A DNA stretch of 64,000 nt from Synechococcus sp. CBW1108. GTDB lineage: Bacteria > Cyanobacteriota > Cyanobacteriia > PCC-6307 > Cyanobiaceae. Where the stretch lies: positions 62,001-126,000 of the forward strand of contig NZ_CP060395.1 in the NCBI RefSeq assembly GCF_015840335.1, written 5' to 3'. The translations under genes and the position numbers were made by a program. Of this stretch, positions 34,659 to 44,717 are shown one piece after another. Each line of letters begins with the position of its first letter. Within the stretch, counting starts at the first letter, position 1. Under the pieces are notes generated by a model that was not told where the DNA came from, ran no database searches, and saw only the letters and a list, made by a program, of their open reading frames with translations.

Positions 34659-37370
34659 CTAAGCAGCCAGCCGGCGTTTGCGCAGGTCGTCGGCCAGCAT
34701 CACCACCAGGGGCGCCAGTAACACCAAGGGGCCAAGCCTGGCATCGAAAGGGGTCATGGCAAATTGGCCGGAAAGGGGTGGCCAGCCCAGCAGCAAGGCC
34801 GTGAAACCAACCTCCACCCCAACCCCTAGCATGAGAAGGGGGTTGCCCAGCCATGGCCGCCGCCCCAGATCAGCCAGGGCGGAGCGCCTCTCACTGCGGC
34901 AGGCCAGTGCGGCGCCGATCTGGCCGGCCACGATGCAGGAAAAAGCCACACTGGAGGCCTGCTGCTGGATGGAAGTGAGCACCGGGCCGGCCTGGCCGTG
35001 CAGCAGCAGGGGAGCGGCCAGGCGCAACTCGTCCCAGCCCAGCCCGTGCATCCTCCAGGTGAGCAGATAGCCCCCCATGGCCACCACCGCTTCCGCTAGC
35101 CCAAGCACCAGATAGGCACGCAGCATCAGGGGACGATCCAACAGCGCAGCCGTGCGGCGGCGGGGCGGCTGGTGCATCAAGCCCGACTCGGGGGGCTCGG
35201 CCCCCAGGCCCAGGGCTGGCAGCAGATCGGTGCCCAGATCCACCGCCAGGATCTGCAGCACGGTCAGGGCCGCCGGGATCTGGAAGGTCACCATGGCCAG
35301 AAAGGGCGCCATTTCAGCCACGTTGCTGGCCAGCACGTAGGGCAGAAACTTGCGGATATTGGCCACCACACCGCGGCCTTAGCGCACCGCCGTGACGATC
35401 GTGGCGAAATTGTCGTCGAGCAACACCACATCGGCGGCCTCCCGAGCCACATCGGTGCCCTCCAGACCCATGGCCACGCCCACATCGGCGGCCCGCAGTG
35501 CCGGCGCATCGTTGACCCCATCGCCGGTGACGGCCACCACCTCGCCGAGGGCGCGATAGGCCTGCACCAGCCGCAGCTTCTGCTCGGGAGCCATGCGGGC
35601 AAACACCAAGCGGGTGCGGTATTTGAGCAGCTGGCGCAGCTGCACATCGCTGATCCGATCGAGATGGTCACCCTGGATCACCCGCACTGGATCGGCCTGG
35701 TCAGGAGCGGCGGGATCAAGCAGGCCGATCTGGCGGGCGATGGCCTGGGCCGTGAGGCCATAGTCACCGGTCACCATCGTCACCTTGATGCCGGCCTGGT
35801 GGCACTGGCGGATGGCCTCAGGCACCTCGGGCCGGGGCGGGTCATAGAGCCCAATCAGACCCACCAGGGTGAGCTCCCTCTCCAGCAGATCCGCCGGAGC
35901 AGCCAGCAAGCTGTCATCCAGGCAGCGCTGGGCCACGGCTATCACCCGGTAGCCCCGGGCGGCCAGGTCGTCGTTGGCGGCAATGGCCTCGGCGCGCCCC
36001 TCGGGAGAGCAGTGGGCCAGCAACTCGAGGGGGGCCCCCTTGGTGATCAGCCGCAGGGCGCCATCGCTCTCCACGATCACGCTCATGCGGCGCCGATGGG
36101 AATCAAAGGGCAGCTCCCGGCGGCGGGGCTGGCTCCGCTGCAAAGCCTCAATGCTGGGGTCGCGGGCCCAAGCGGCCAGCAACATGGCCGTCTCGGTGGG
36201 ATCGCCAAGGGCCCGCACGGCAGCACCGCTGCGATCCAGGCGAGCGTTGGAGCACAGGCATGCTTCACCCAGCAGCCCAGTCTCATTGGCAGGCCCGGCC
36301 TGGGGCAACCACAGGGCCTCCACCGCCATCCGGTTGCAGGTGAGGGTGCCGGTCTTGTCGCTGCAGATCACACTCACCGAGCCCAGGGTTTCCACCGCCG
36401 AAAGCCTGCGCACGAGGGCCTTCTGGCTGGCCATGCGCTGCACGTTGATGGCCAGGGCCAGGGTGACGGTGGGCAGCAGGCCCTCGGGCACGTTGGCCAC
36501 GATGATCCCAACCGCAAAAACCAGGCTTTCCATGGGGCCCATCCCCACAAACAGCAGGCTGAGGCTGAAGGTGAAGGCCCCCATCGCCAGGGCGATGGCG
36601 GTGATGGTGCGCACGATGTGCCCCACCTGCTGCTCCAGGGTGCTGACGCCGCGGGGGGTGGCAGAGGTGAGGTGGGCGACGTGGCCAAACTCGGTTTCGG
36701 CGCCGGTGGCATAGACGATGGCCTCGGCGCGCCCGCTGGCCACGGTGGTGCCCGCCAGAACCAGATTGGCGCGCTCACGGGTAGGAATGACGGCCGCCTT
36801 GCCAGGCTCCCCGGCAGCAATCGGATCGGCATGGCGCGCCACCGACAGGGATTCACCGGTGAGCACCGCCAGATCGAGGCTGAGCTCAACGGCCGTGATC
36901 AGGCGGGCATCGGCAGGCACCTGATCCCCCTCCTCCAACAGGATCCGATCGCCCGGAACAAGAAGCTCAGCGGAGAGTTGGACGGGCAGGCCATCGCGCC
37001 AGAGCCGCACCTGGCGAGGCAGGGAGCGCTTGAGGGCCTCGAGGGTGCGCTCGGCCTAGTAGTCCTGCCAGAAGGAAAACAGGCCGTTGATCAACACCAC
37101 CGCCCAGATGGCCCAGCCGAGCTGGGGGGTGCCCGCCGCAAATGCCAGGGCGCCGGCCACCCAGAGCAGCAGGGCCATGAAGTGCACCAGCTGGTCAACA
37201 AAGCGCAGTAGCAGGGAACGGCGGCGCAGGCTCGGCAGGCGGTTGGGGCCGAACCGCTCGAAGCGCCGCTGGGCCTCCCCTTGGCCCAGGCCCTCGGGGG
37301 TGGTCTGCAGCGCCGCCGGCACCGCGGCGGCGGGAAGGCACCAGATCGGCTGGCTGGCCGAGAGCAGCAC
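34659..37370 (-). pseudogene. P-type cation ATPase (PMA1-like, IIA type) with two in-frame stops
   Basis: The single frame from GTG 37370 to 34659 encodes about 900 residues of a cation pump. It has the N-terminal cation ATPase domain (FERFGPNRLPSL), VLTGESLSV, the NVPEGLLPTVTLALA M4 ion site, the phosphorylation motif ICSDKTGTLTCNRMA and the hinge VTGDGVNDAPALRAADVGVAMG. Six C-terminal membrane segments follow. TAG at 37056-37058 breaks FSFWQDY/AERTLEALKR, and TAA at 35379-35381 breaks FATIVTAVR/GRGVVANIRKF. The frame is not shifted and every motif is intact. The ion is probably Ca2+, H+ or Na+. Recent inactivation or sequence error is likely. Confidence 0.85.
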
Positions 37371-37431
37371 GGAAGCAGAGGTGACGCGGGCTGTTTCATC
37401 ATGAACAGGCCCTGCCCCAGCGCCCACCCCC

Positions 37432-39399
37432 ATGCTGAGCCTGCTGATCGATCTGGTGGTGATCTTCGGCCTGTCGGTGCTGGCAACCCTGGTGTGCCAC
37501 CGGCTGCGGCTGCCTTCGGCGATCGGCCTACTGGTGGGCGGCGTGCTGGCCGGGCCGGAACTGCTCGGCCTGGTGCGCAACCTGCACGAGATTGAGCTGC
37601 TGGCCGAGATCGGCGTGGTGCTGCTGCTGTTTGTGATCGGCCTGGAGATCTCCATCGCCGACCTGGCCCGGCTGAAGCGGTACTTTTCGATCGGTGGCAG
37701 CGTGCAGTTCTTCGGCACCGCCGCCGTGGTGGCCGCCCTGCTGCTACCCACGGGCCTTAGCCCCCAGCAGATGATCTATCTGGGTTTTGTGGCGGCCCTC
37801 TCGAGCACAGCGATCGTGCTGAGAATGCTGCAGGAGCGGGCCGAGCTGGAGACGCCCCACGGCCGCTCGGTGCTGTCGATCCTGATCTATCAGGACATCG
37901 GCGTGGTGCCGGTGATGCTGATGGCACCGCTGCTGGCGGGCACTGGTGGCAGCTCAGGCCTGGGAGCCATCGGCCTGCTGCTGGCCAAGGTGGCCCTGGT
38001 GGGGGCGTTCGGCTTCTGCGCCTACCGCTGGCTGGTGCCCTTTGTGCTGGAGCGCATCACCCGCACCCGCAGCTCGGAGGCCTTCCTGCTGGGAGTGTTC
38101 ACGCTCTGTGTGGGCATCGCCGTGCTCACCCAGTCGCTGGGCCTATCGCTCGCCCTGGGGGCCTTCCTGGCAGGCTTCATCCTCTCGGAATCGGATTATT
38201 CCCATCAGGCCGTGGCCGTGATGCTGCCGTTCCGGGACGTGCTGATGAGCCTGTTCTTCGTGTCAATCGGCATGTTGCTGAACGTGGGGTTTCTGCTCAG
38301 TCACACCTGGCAGATCGGCCTGCTCACCGCCGGCGTGGTGCTGATAAAACCGCTGGTGGGGGCGGTTGCCTCCCTACAGGTGGGGCTGCCCCTGCGCAAT
38401 TCCGTGCTGGCCGGGGTGGCCCTGGGCCAGGTGGGTGAATTTTCCCTGGTGGCCACCAAGGCCGGGGTGACGGCGGGGCTGCTCAACCAGGCCATCTTCC
38501 AAACCGTGCTGGATGTGGCCGTGCTCAGCATGATCGCCACGCCCTTTCTGGTGGCCAGCGGCCCAGCCCTGGCGAGATGGCTTGGCCAGACTCCCCTGCA
38601 ACGGCTGCAGGAGTCGCGTCGGCTGCAGGAGTCGGCCAGATCGAGCCACACCTACAACGGCCACATCCTGATCGTGGGATTCGGGGTCACGGGCCGCAAC
38701 CTGGCCCACGCCGCCCGCCGCAGCGATGTGTCCTATGCGGTGGTGGAAGTGAATGCGGGCATCGTCAAGGAAGCCCGGGCCCAGGGGGAACCGATCCACT
38801 ACGGCGACGCCAGCCAGCCACCGATCCTGGAGCTGGTGCAGGCCAAAGCGGCCCGAGCCATTGTGGTGGTGATCGACGATCCAGCCGGAGCCCGACGGGT
38901 AGTGGAGCTCTGCCGGCGGGTGGCCCCCGACGCGTACATCCTGGTGCGCAGCCGCTACCTACGCGAGGTGGAGGCCCTAATGGCCCTGGGGGCCGACGAG
39001 GTGATCGCCGATGAGTTGGAGGTGTCGATCGAGGTGTTCTCCAGGGTGCTGGCGCGGATGCTGGTACCCCGGGAAGACATCAAGAACCTGATCGGCGATG
39101 TGCGGGGCGAGTGGCGGCGCATGACCCGTGGCCTGGCACGGGAGGCCACCGCAGTACACGACCTGCGGGTGACGGTGCCCAACCTGGCGACCCACAGCCT
39201 GCGGCTAGGGGCCGCCTCTCCCCTGCTCGGCACCACCATTGCCACCAGTGGCCTGCGCAGGCAACACGGAATCACGGTGCTGGCGGTGACGCGGCAGGAG
39301 GAGACGATCGGCAACCCGCCGGGCGAGCTGGCCTTCCAACAGGGAGACGTGTTGTTTGTGATTGGCCCCAGCGACTGGGAGGCTGATCAGATCCACTGA
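37432..39399 (+). CDS. CPA2 monovalent cation/proton antiporter with TrkA-N and TrkA-C domains
   Basis: A 655-residue KefB/Slr-type antiporter. Twelve or so membrane segments occupy residues 1-380 (GLEISIADLARLKRY, LSILIYQDIGVVPVML and FLAGFILSESDYSHQ are CPA2 hallmarks). A Rossmann TrkA-N domain (NGHILIVGFGVTGRNLAHAA, about 404-423) and a TrkA-C domain at the C-terminus (LRRQHGITVLAVTRQEE, GDVLFVIGP) follow. These domains bind NAD(H) and gate K+ or Na+ exchange. A short in-frame duplication RLQES/RRLQES occurs in the linker near residue 390. It is divergent from the broken ATPase. Confidence 0.92.
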   Translation: MLSLLIDLVVIFGLSVLATLVCHRLRLPSAIGLLVGGVLAGPELLGLVRNLHEIELLAEIGVVLLLFVIGLEISIADLARLKRYFSIGGSVQFFGTAAVVAALLLPTGLSPQQMIYLGFVAALSSTAIVLRMLQERAELETPHGRSVLSILIYQDIGVVPVMLMAPLLAGTGGSSGLGAIGLLLAKVALVGAFGFCAYRWLVPFVLERITRTRSSEAFLLGVFTLCVGIAVLTQSLGLSLALGAFLAGFILSESDYSHQAVAVMLPFRDVLMSLFFVSIGMLLNVGFLLSHTWQIGLLTAGVVLIKPLVGAVASLQVGLPLRNSVLAGVALGQVGEFSLVATKAGVTAGLLNQAIFQTVLDVAVLSMIATPFLVASGPALARWLGQTPLQRLQESRRLQESARSSHTYNGHILIVGFGVTGRNLAHAARRSDVSYAVVEVNAGIVKEARAQGEPIHYGDASQPPILELVQAKAARAIVVVIDDPAGARRVVELCRRVAPDAYILVRSRYLREVEALMALGADEVIADELEVSIEVFSRVLARMLVPREDIKNLIGDVRGEWRRMTRGLAREATAVHDLRVTVPNLATHSLRLGAASPLLGTTIATSGLRRQHGITVLAVTRQEETIGNPPGELAFQQGDVLFVIGPSDWEADQIH

Positions 39400-39414
39400 G
39401 CCTGCCAGGTTGGT

Positions 39415-39909
39415 TCAGGCCAGCAGATCGTTGCGGAGTTTGCGGATGCGCTCCAGCAGCTCGGCGCGCTTCTGCTGCTTGAAGGCATTGCGGGCCAGAA
39501 AATTGAGCAAAGTCACCAGGCCCACCAGCTCCAGCAGCCCCCCGAGCAAGGGAATCTCGTTGATCGCCCCAAGGGTGGCGCCTGTTAGGCGCAGAGCCAT
39601 ACCGGCCAGCCCCGCCAGCAGCAGGATGCGCGCCGCTGGCAACAGATCCGCAAGCGACTGGAGCCGGGCGGCGCCGAGCTTCTGCAGCAGCTGGTTGAGA
39701 AACTGCAGGGGCAGACCAGGCTCTGCAGCTGGGGGGCTAGGGGAAGTGGGAGCGGGAGCCAGCGGAGCCGGGCTTGCCTGGGGGATGGCTTCAAGAATCT
39801 GCTCGGCTGGCAACTCCAGAACCTCTGGCGTCATCTCCGGTGTGAGGGGCGCCGGGAGAGGCTCTGTGAGGGCCGCTTCTGGGCTCAGCGGGGCATTGAC
39901 TTCAACCAA
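39415..39909 (-). CDS. CAAD/CURT1-type membrane-domain protein
   Basis: A 164-residue protein. Residues 1-75 are Pro/Ala/Glu-rich and probably disordered. Residues 78-164 form the CAAD module, with an amphipathic helix (LQSLADLLPAAR), two membrane helices (ILLLAGLAGMALRL, GGLLELVGLVTLLNFLAR), the connecting GAINEIPLL and a final charged helix (KQQKRAELLERIRKLRNDL). The module is appended to some cyanobacterial tRNA synthetases and is related to thylakoid-bending CURT1. As a stand-alone it should sit in the thylakoid membrane. It converges on the antiporter gene. Confidence 0.85.
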   Translation of the reverse strand: MVEVNAPLSPEAALTEPLPAPLTPEMTPEVLELPAEQILEAIPQASPAPLAPAPTSPSPPAAEPGLPLQFLNQLLQKLGAARLQSLADLLPAARILLLAGLAGMALRLTGATLGAINEIPLLGGLLELVGLVTLLNFLARNAFKQQKRAELLERIRKLRNDLLA

Positions 39910-39950
39910 GTCAGCGGGCGGCAGAGGCCACCGTCTTTATAAGGCGGAGT

Positions 39951-40931
39951 TCAGCTGGGGGCCAGCCCCTGCTCGTTGAACACCCCCTCAAACAACACCG
40001 AACTCAGGTAACGCTCACCGGAATCGGGCAACACCACCACGATTGTCTGGCCAGCAAAACCATCCTCCCGGGCCAGCCGCAGGGCAGCAGTAGTGGCGGC
40101 GCCGCAGGAGATGCCAGCCAGGATGCCCTCCTCCTTCATCAGACGGCGGGCCATGGCCACGGCTTCCCCGTCGGTGACGGTTTCGACCCGATCCACCAGA
40201 TCGAGATCGAGGTTGGCCGGCACGAACCCGGCGCCGATGCCCTGGATCTTGTGGGGTCCGGGCTTGAGCTCCAGGCCGGCCTTGGCCTGGGAGATCACCG
40301 GACTGTTGCTGGGCTCCACCGCCACCGCCAGCAGCGACTTGCCGAGGGTTCCCTTGATGTAGCGGCTGACGCCGGTGATGGTGCCACCGGTGCCCACGCC
40401 CGCCACCAGCACATCCACCTGGCCGTCGGTGTCGTTCCAGATTTCCGGGCCGGTGGTGTCGTGGTGGATCTGGGGGTTGGCTGGATTGGAGAACTGCTGC
40501 AGCAGCACGTAGCGGTCGGGATCTGCGGCAGCCATCTCCTTGGCGGCGCCGATAGCACCGCCCATGCCCATGCGCCCTTCGGTGAGCACCAGCTTGGCGC
40601 CGTAGGCCGTGAGCAACTTGCGCCGCTCCAGGCTCATGGTTTCAGGCATGGTGAGGGTGAGCGGAATGCCCTTGGCCGCCGCCACAAAGGCCAGGGCAAT
40701 GCCCGTGTTGCCGCTGGTGGGCTCCACCAGCTCCTTGCCCGGCCCCAGCAGGCCCTCCTGCTCCGCCCGCCAGATCATGGCCGCCCCAATGCGGCACTTC
40801 ACCGAAAAGGCAGGGTTGCGGCCCTCGATTTTGGCCAGCACCCGGGCCCCGCATCCCTGGGTCACCCGGTTGAGCTGCACCAAAGGGGTTTTGCCAATGG
40901 TGAGGCTGTTGTCGGCATAGATGCTGGTCAT
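39951..40931 (-). CDS. cysK: Cysteine synthase A (O-acetylserine sulfhydrylase)
   Basis: It makes cysteine from O-acetylserine and sulfide with PLP. The 326-residue protein carries [16 protein letters not shown] (PLP-lysine at about residue 44), the substrate loop [12 protein letters not shown] (about 66-77), [15 protein letters not shown] for phosphate binding and a C-terminal [14 protein letters not shown]. All catalytic features are present. The ATG start at 40931 is followed by the family's N-terminus ([16 protein letters not shown]). Confidence 0.96.
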   Translation of the reverse strand: MTSIYADNSLTIGKTPLVQLNRVTQGCGARVLAKIEGRNPAFSVKCRIGAAMIWRAEQEGLLGPGKELVEPTSGNTGIALAFVAAAKGIPLTLTMPETMSLERRKLLTAYGAKLVLTEGRMGMGGAIGAAKEMAAADPDRYVLLQQFSNPANPQIHHDTTGPEIWNDTDGQVDVLVAGVGTGGTITGVSRYIKGTLGKSLLAVAVEPSNSPVISQAKAGLELKPGPHKIQGIGAGFVPANLDLDLVDRVETVTDGEAVAMARRLMKEEGILAGISCGAATTAALRLAREDGFAGQTIVVVLPDSGERYLSSVLFEGVFNEQGLAPS

Positions 40932-41079
40932 CCGATCGGTGCGGGAATGGGACAGACCGGGAGACCGGGTCCACTGGTCAGCCTAGGAATGGCTGTTTGA
41001 CACCACCTGGGCTTGAAGGTGTCCGTCACACCGAGCGTTCAGCGGGAGTTCAGCGGGAATGGAGCCAAGCAGGAATTGA

Positions 41080-41337
41080 TCAGGCCGGCTCCCACTCAAT
41101 CTTGACGACATCAATGGGCCCGCGACCGCCCCGATTGAGCTCATTGGCTGCCCGCAGGGCCGCTTCATGGGTATGAAACAGATAGGCCTCTGTGGTGCTG
41201 CCCACGTCCACCAAGCGCTGATCTTCGCCGGCAATCGCCACGAATGTGCAGTCACCAAGGCGCTTAAGTGCATAGCGCTCAGCCTGGGTGCAGTCCATCG
41301 GATGAGATGGATCTATCTCGGGAGCCCAAAAATGCAT
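41080..41337 (-). CDS. Small soluble protein, unknown function
   Basis: The ATG at 41337, preceded four bases upstream by AGGA, gives 85 residues. It contains AERYALKRLGDCTFVAIAGEDQRLVDVG, AYLFHTHEAALRAANELNRGG and a C-terminal IDVVKIEWEP. The helix-strand pattern suggests a small alpha/beta fold. A longer version from 41370 is possible but begins in a less plausible N-terminus. It is single-copy in the window, and no family name could be recalled. Confidence 0.6.
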   Translation of the reverse strand: MHFWAPEIDPSHPMDCTQAERYALKRLGDCTFVAIAGEDQRLVDVGSTTEAYLFHTHEAALRAANELNRGGRGPIDVVKIEWEPA

Positions 41338-41424
41338 GATCCTAGAATCGATAACAATCAAACTAGCCACCCGTCAACGCAGAATCGACCTCTGCGGGGC
41401 CAGTTGGGCGAGAGGCCGTTGCAA

Positions 41425-42582
41425 TTAGCAATGGCCTGGACCAATCACCCCAGGCAGGATAAGTTCCAACAGGGCACCGCCTTGGGGCTGATTACAGGCC
41501 TGAATGCGGCCACCGTGGGTAGCAGCAATCTGCTGCACAATCGAAAGGCCCAGGCCACTGCCGATACGTTGACTGCGTGCCCTTGAGGGATCGCCCCGGT
41601 AGAAGCGTTCAAACAAATGGGCCAGATCATCTTCGCTGAGGCCCGGGCCCTGGTCTGTTACACCCAATTGGCACCATTCGGCGCGACTGTCGATGCTCAC
41701 CCGCACCACCCCGCCATCGGGGCTATAGCGAAGGGCATTGTCCAGCAGATTGAGCAGGGCACGATGCAGCCTGGAACTGTCGCCGCGCAGTTGCAGCTGG
41801 GCAGGGGCATGCAACTCGAGCCGGATTCCGCGCGGGTCGGCCAGGGGCCGCAGGTTGGCCCACACCTGCTGGACCAGGGAGGGCAGGTCCACCAGGCCAG
41901 TGCGCTGGGCCGTACCCGGCAGGCTGTTCTCCAGACGCGAAAGTTCGAGCAGATCGCCAACCAGCTCCTGGAGCCGCAGCAATTCCCGCTGTAAGCGCTC
42001 CACCAGGCGCACGTTCTGGCTGGTGACCTGGCCGGCCAGGCTGTCGCCAACGAGCAACAGAGCCGTAAGCGGTGTTTTGAGCTCATGGGCCACATCGCTC
42101 ACCCAACGCTCCTGCTGTTGCAGCTGGGCATCGAGGGAACGACGGCTCTGCAGCTGCACTCCGAGCCAGCCAGCCCGGCCGGGAACAACCATCACGTCGA
42201 GGTCGTGGCTGCCGGTGTGCCATTCCAGTCGCTGGGGCCTGTCCTGGCGGCGGGCGATCCTGATGCTGCCAGCCAGGGCGGGGTCGTCACAGATTTCGGC
42301 GAAGGGCTGCCCCACCAGCAGCCGGCCCGCATCGAGTTGGAGCAGTCCCTCCGCCCTGGGGTTGATGTGGCCGATGTTGCCAGCCTGATCCAGCAGGATC
42401 CAGCCGGTAGCTGAGGAATCCAGCCAGCTCAGCAGCTGCCGGGCCCGGGGCAATCGCTGGCTCAGCCCACCGCGTTGGCGCCAGAGAACGACCAGCAGAC
42501 AAGACAAACAGCCCAGGCCCGCCCCGACCCCAAAGGCCAGCAGAAAACCAGCCAAATCAAAACTAGCCAAAGCGATAGCCAA
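41425..42582 (-). CDS. phoR: Phosphate-sensing histidine kinase (PhoR/SphS type)
   Basis: The membrane-bound sensor of the phosphate regulon. TTG 42582 (or TTG 42570) starts a 385-residue protein. One N-terminal membrane segment (FLLAFGVGAGLGCLSCLLVV), a PAS-like domain (about 50-140), and the dimerisation/phosphoacceptor helix VSDVAHELKTPLTALLL (His at about residue 173) are followed by an ATPase domain (LLNLLDNALRYSPDGG, VTDQGPGLSEDD, IGSGLGLSIVQQIAATHGG). It overlaps the end of phoB by about 20 bp, so the two are coupled. pstS, the expected target, is at the far end of the window. Confidence 0.9.
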   Translation of the reverse strand: MAIALASFDLAGFLLAFGVGAGLGCLSCLLVVLWRQRGGLSQRLPRARQLLSWLDSSATGWILLDQAGNIGHINPRAEGLLQLDAGRLLVGQPFAEICDDPALAGSIRIARRQDRPQRLEWHTGSHDLDVMVVPGRAGWLGVQLQSRRSLDAQLQQQERWVSDVAHELKTPLTALLLVGDSLAGQVTSQNVRLVERLQRELLRLQELVGDLLELSRLENSLPGTAQRTGLVDLPSLVQQVWANLRPLADPRGIRLELHAPAQLQLRGDSSRLHRALLNLLDNALRYSPDGGVVRVSIDSRAEWCQLGVTDQGPGLSEDDLAHLFERFYRGDPSRARSQRIGSGLGLSIVQQIAATHGGRIQACNQPQGGALLELILPGVIGPGHC

Positions 42583-43255
42583 AGCCCCGCACCGTCACCA
42601 GGTGCACCGGAGCCGAGGGGCTGGCTTCAAGCTTTTCACGCAACCAGCGAATGTGGACATCGACGGTTTTGCTGTCGCCGAAGTAATCAATTCCCCAGAG
42701 TTGCTCCAGCAGCTGGTCGCGGCTCCAGACCCGCCTGGGGTTGAGCATGAACAGCTCCAGCAGGCGGTATTCCTTCGGGGAGAGATTCACCTCCAGGCCA
42801 TCCCGGGTGACCCGGCACTCCTCCTGGAAGAGGCGGAGGTTGGCGTGCTCCAGCACCCGATCCCGGGCGATATGGCTGGTGGAGCGGCGCAGCAGGGCCC
42901 GACAACGGGCCACCAGCTCCCTCATGCCGAAGGGCTTGACCAGGTAGTCGTCGGCACCCACCTCCAGGCCCAGCACCCGATCGGTTTCCGTGTCGCGGGC
43001 GCTCACCACCAGGATGGGGGTCTGGTTGCTGTGCTGGCGCAGCTGGCGGCAGATATCCAGGCCCCCCAGCCCCGGCAGCATCAGATCGAGCACCACCAGA
43101 TCGAACCCCTTGACATCGGCGGGACGCTGCAGGAGCTGGAGGGCATCGCGACCGTTGGCGCAGGGCCGCACAACGAAACCCTCCAGTTCAAGGGCCTCAC
43201 AAATTGTCTCGCGAATCGTTTCGTCGTCTTCGACGACGAGCAAAGAAGGCTGCAT
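42563..43255 (-). CDS. phoB: Phosphate regulon response regulator (PhoB/SphR type)
   Basis: A 230-residue OmpR-family regulator from ATG 43255. The receiver domain has LLVVEDDETIRETICEAL, the phospho-acceptor in DLVVLDLMLPGLGG (Asp at about residue 54), the Thr/Ser position in ILVVSARDTETDRV and the Lys in DDYLVKPFGMRELVAR. The winged-helix domain has LSPKEYRLLELFML and VWSRDQLLEQLWG, ending TVDVHIRWLREKLE and VRGFGYRFG. The adjacent kinase supports the PhoB identity over other OmpR paralogues. Confidence 0.9.
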   Translation of the reverse strand: MQPSLLVVEDDETIRETICEALELEGFVVRPCANGRDALQLLQRPADVKGFDLVVLDLMLPGLGGLDICRQLRQHSNQTPILVVSARDTETDRVLGLEVGADDYLVKPFGMRELVARCRALLRRSTSHIARDRVLEHANLRLFQEECRVTRDGLEVNLSPKEYRLLELFMLNPRRVWSRDQLLEQLWGIDYFGDSKTVDVHIRWLREKLEASPSAPVHLVTVRGFGYRFG

Positions 43256-43291
43256 CGACCCATTCTCACCGGCCCGGCGCAAAAGCCGGGG

Positions 43292-43927
43292 TTATCGACG
43301 CTTGGGAAGGTGACGCACCACCAGACGCCTCTGGCTATCGATGTGGAGCCAGCCCTCCTCGCGCAGTGTGCCAAGGATGCGGGTCACGGTGACCCGGGTG
43401 GTGCTGAGCGCACTGGCAAGCTCCTGGTGGGTGAGCTTGATGTCGAGCCGCAGCCCCTCCTCGCAGGGTTGGCCGTAGTCGTTGGTGAGCAACTCGAGGA
43501 AACCGCGCACCCGCTCCTCAATGCGCCGCAGGCCCAGGAGGGCAAGCAGGGCCTCGGACTGGCGGTAGCGAGCGGCCATGCCCTGGAGCAGCCCCATGGC
43601 CAGGTGGGGAGAACGCTGGATTTCCTCACAGCTCACGCAGAGCAGGTCCGTACTAACCAGTGTTGTTGCCGAATAGACATCCACGTTGGTGAGGGGATCG
43701 CCAAAGGGTTCGTTGGGGCCGGCCAGGCCAAGCAGAAGCTCGTCGCCATGGATGGTGATCGCATTTAGCTTGACCATCCCGCGCACCACCAGCCAGATAC
43801 TGCGCTTGAGCAGGGGCACCTGGCTGCCCGCGGCGAGGTGCACCAGGCTGCGTTTCTCGTAGCTGGCCTCGAGCAACTCGCGGACACTGTCGCTGCGACC
43901 CGGCTGGAGGGAAGGCGTGAACACCAT
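43292..43927 (-). CDS. CRP/FNR-family regulator, PtrA-like
   Basis: The ATG at 43927 gives 211 residues: a cupin-like effector domain (LVHLAAGSQVPLLKR, LVVRGMVKLNAITIHGDELLLG, about 27-110) and a C-terminal winged helix with LDIKLTHQELASALSTTRVTVTRILGTLREEGWLHI. The recognition helix TTRVTVTRILG resembles that of NtcA (STRVTVTRLLG), but the effector domain differs from NtcA. In marine picocyanobacteria the CRP-type regulator PtrA works with PhoBR in phosphate stress, and the position just upstream of phoB suggests that role here. The identification is by context and motif only. Confidence 0.72.
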   Translation of the reverse strand: MVFTPSLQPGRSDSVRELLEASYEKRSLVHLAAGSQVPLLKRSIWLVVRGMVKLNAITIHGDELLLGLAGPNEPFGDPLTNVDVYSATTLVSTDLLCVSCEEIQRSPHLAMGLLQGMAARYRQSEALLALLGLRRIEERVRGFLELLTNDYGQPCEEGLRLDIKLTHQELASALSTTRVTVTRILGTLREEGWLHIDSQRRLVVRHLPKRR

Positions 43928-44003
43928 CGCAAACGAAGCCCAGCATTTCCATAAACTTATGGAACGCCCCGACCCACTAGGCAAAGGCCCGGTAGTCCTG
44001 TGT

Positions 44004-44717
44004 TTAAGGGTCGGTTAGGGCCCCCCGCAGGATCCAGAGGATCGAGCGCTGGCGCCACAGCAGCCAGAGCTCGTTGCCATCCCGAATCGAGCGGCCGTTC
44101 AAGTCTCCGAGGGCCAGGGGCTCGGCGGCAGCGCTAGCCACACTGCGAATCTCAATCCCCTGGGGCTGGGAACCCAGGCTGGCCGGCAGTGGCTGCTCCT
44201 TGGCAGCAGCCCAGATCGAAAGCAGGGCCGGCTCCTGACCCGGAAGCAACCACCACTGGCGCCGCTGCACCGCAACCAGCCCGGCGGAAGCTTCAACGGG
44301 CTGCCCCCCCGCTGCCACCTGCCTGGCCAGCAGGAAGGCTTCACCGGGCTGGCGGGGCAGGGGGGAAGGCGGGGAGGAGGACTGGGAAGTGGGCTGGGTC
44401 GCAGGAACCGCCTGCCTGCTGGTCGGCGGCGGGACAAGGGAGGCGGGCGGCGGCGGCAGGGCCAGGAGGCCCTGCAAGGGAATGGTGTTCAGGGAGGCCG
44501 CCGGTGTAGCTGACGGGGCAGGGCGACTCCAGCTCAACAGGATCGGGGTGTCATCGAGCCGCGCTGGGCTGCGAGGCCGGCGGGCCTCCGGCCAGCCAGC
44601 CTGCAGGGCCAGCAGGATCGGCAGCTGCAGGGCCAAGGCAGCCAGCAGGGCGGGAGACCAGCGACGGACCCGGGGGTCAGCCAGCCGCGGCGGCAGGGGC
44701 AGGAAGCTGGGTTTCAA
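44004..44717 (-). CDS. TonB-like periplasm-spanning protein
   Basis: A 237-residue protein: a basic N-terminus, one membrane segment (about residues 21-41, SPALLAALALQLPILLALQA), a Pro/Ser-rich extended region (about 65-125) and a C-terminal domain (about 130-237). The C-terminal domain does not show the TonB YP box but ends in strand-like segments (SIRDGNELWLLWRQRSILWIL). As the last gene of an exbB-exbD-exbD-like operon it occupies TonB's place. It overlaps the preceding gene by about 41 bp. A TonB or TolA analogue is inferred from architecture and position. Confidence 0.6.
   Translation of the reverse strand: MKPSFLPLPPRLADPRVRRWSPALLAALALQLPILLALQAGWPEARRPRSPARLDDTPILLSWSRPAPSATPAASLNTIPLQGLLALPPPPASLVPPPTSRQAVPATQPTSQSSSPPSPLPRQPGEAFLLARQVAAGGQPVEASAGLVAVQRRQWWLLPGQEPALLSIWAAAKEQPLPASLGSQPQGIEIRSVASAAAEPLALGDLNGRSIRDGNELWLLWRQRSILWILRGALTDP

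Noticed and set aside
35172-37211. 679-residue plus-strand frame opposite the P-type ATPase
   Set aside because: A His/Gln/Gly-rich antisense shadow. The minus strand carries every ATPase motif despite the two stops.
43292-43927. Identification of the CRP-family gene as ntcA
   Set aside because: Only the recognition helix is NtcA-like. The effector domain and the N-terminus differ, and the gene sits next to phoBR.
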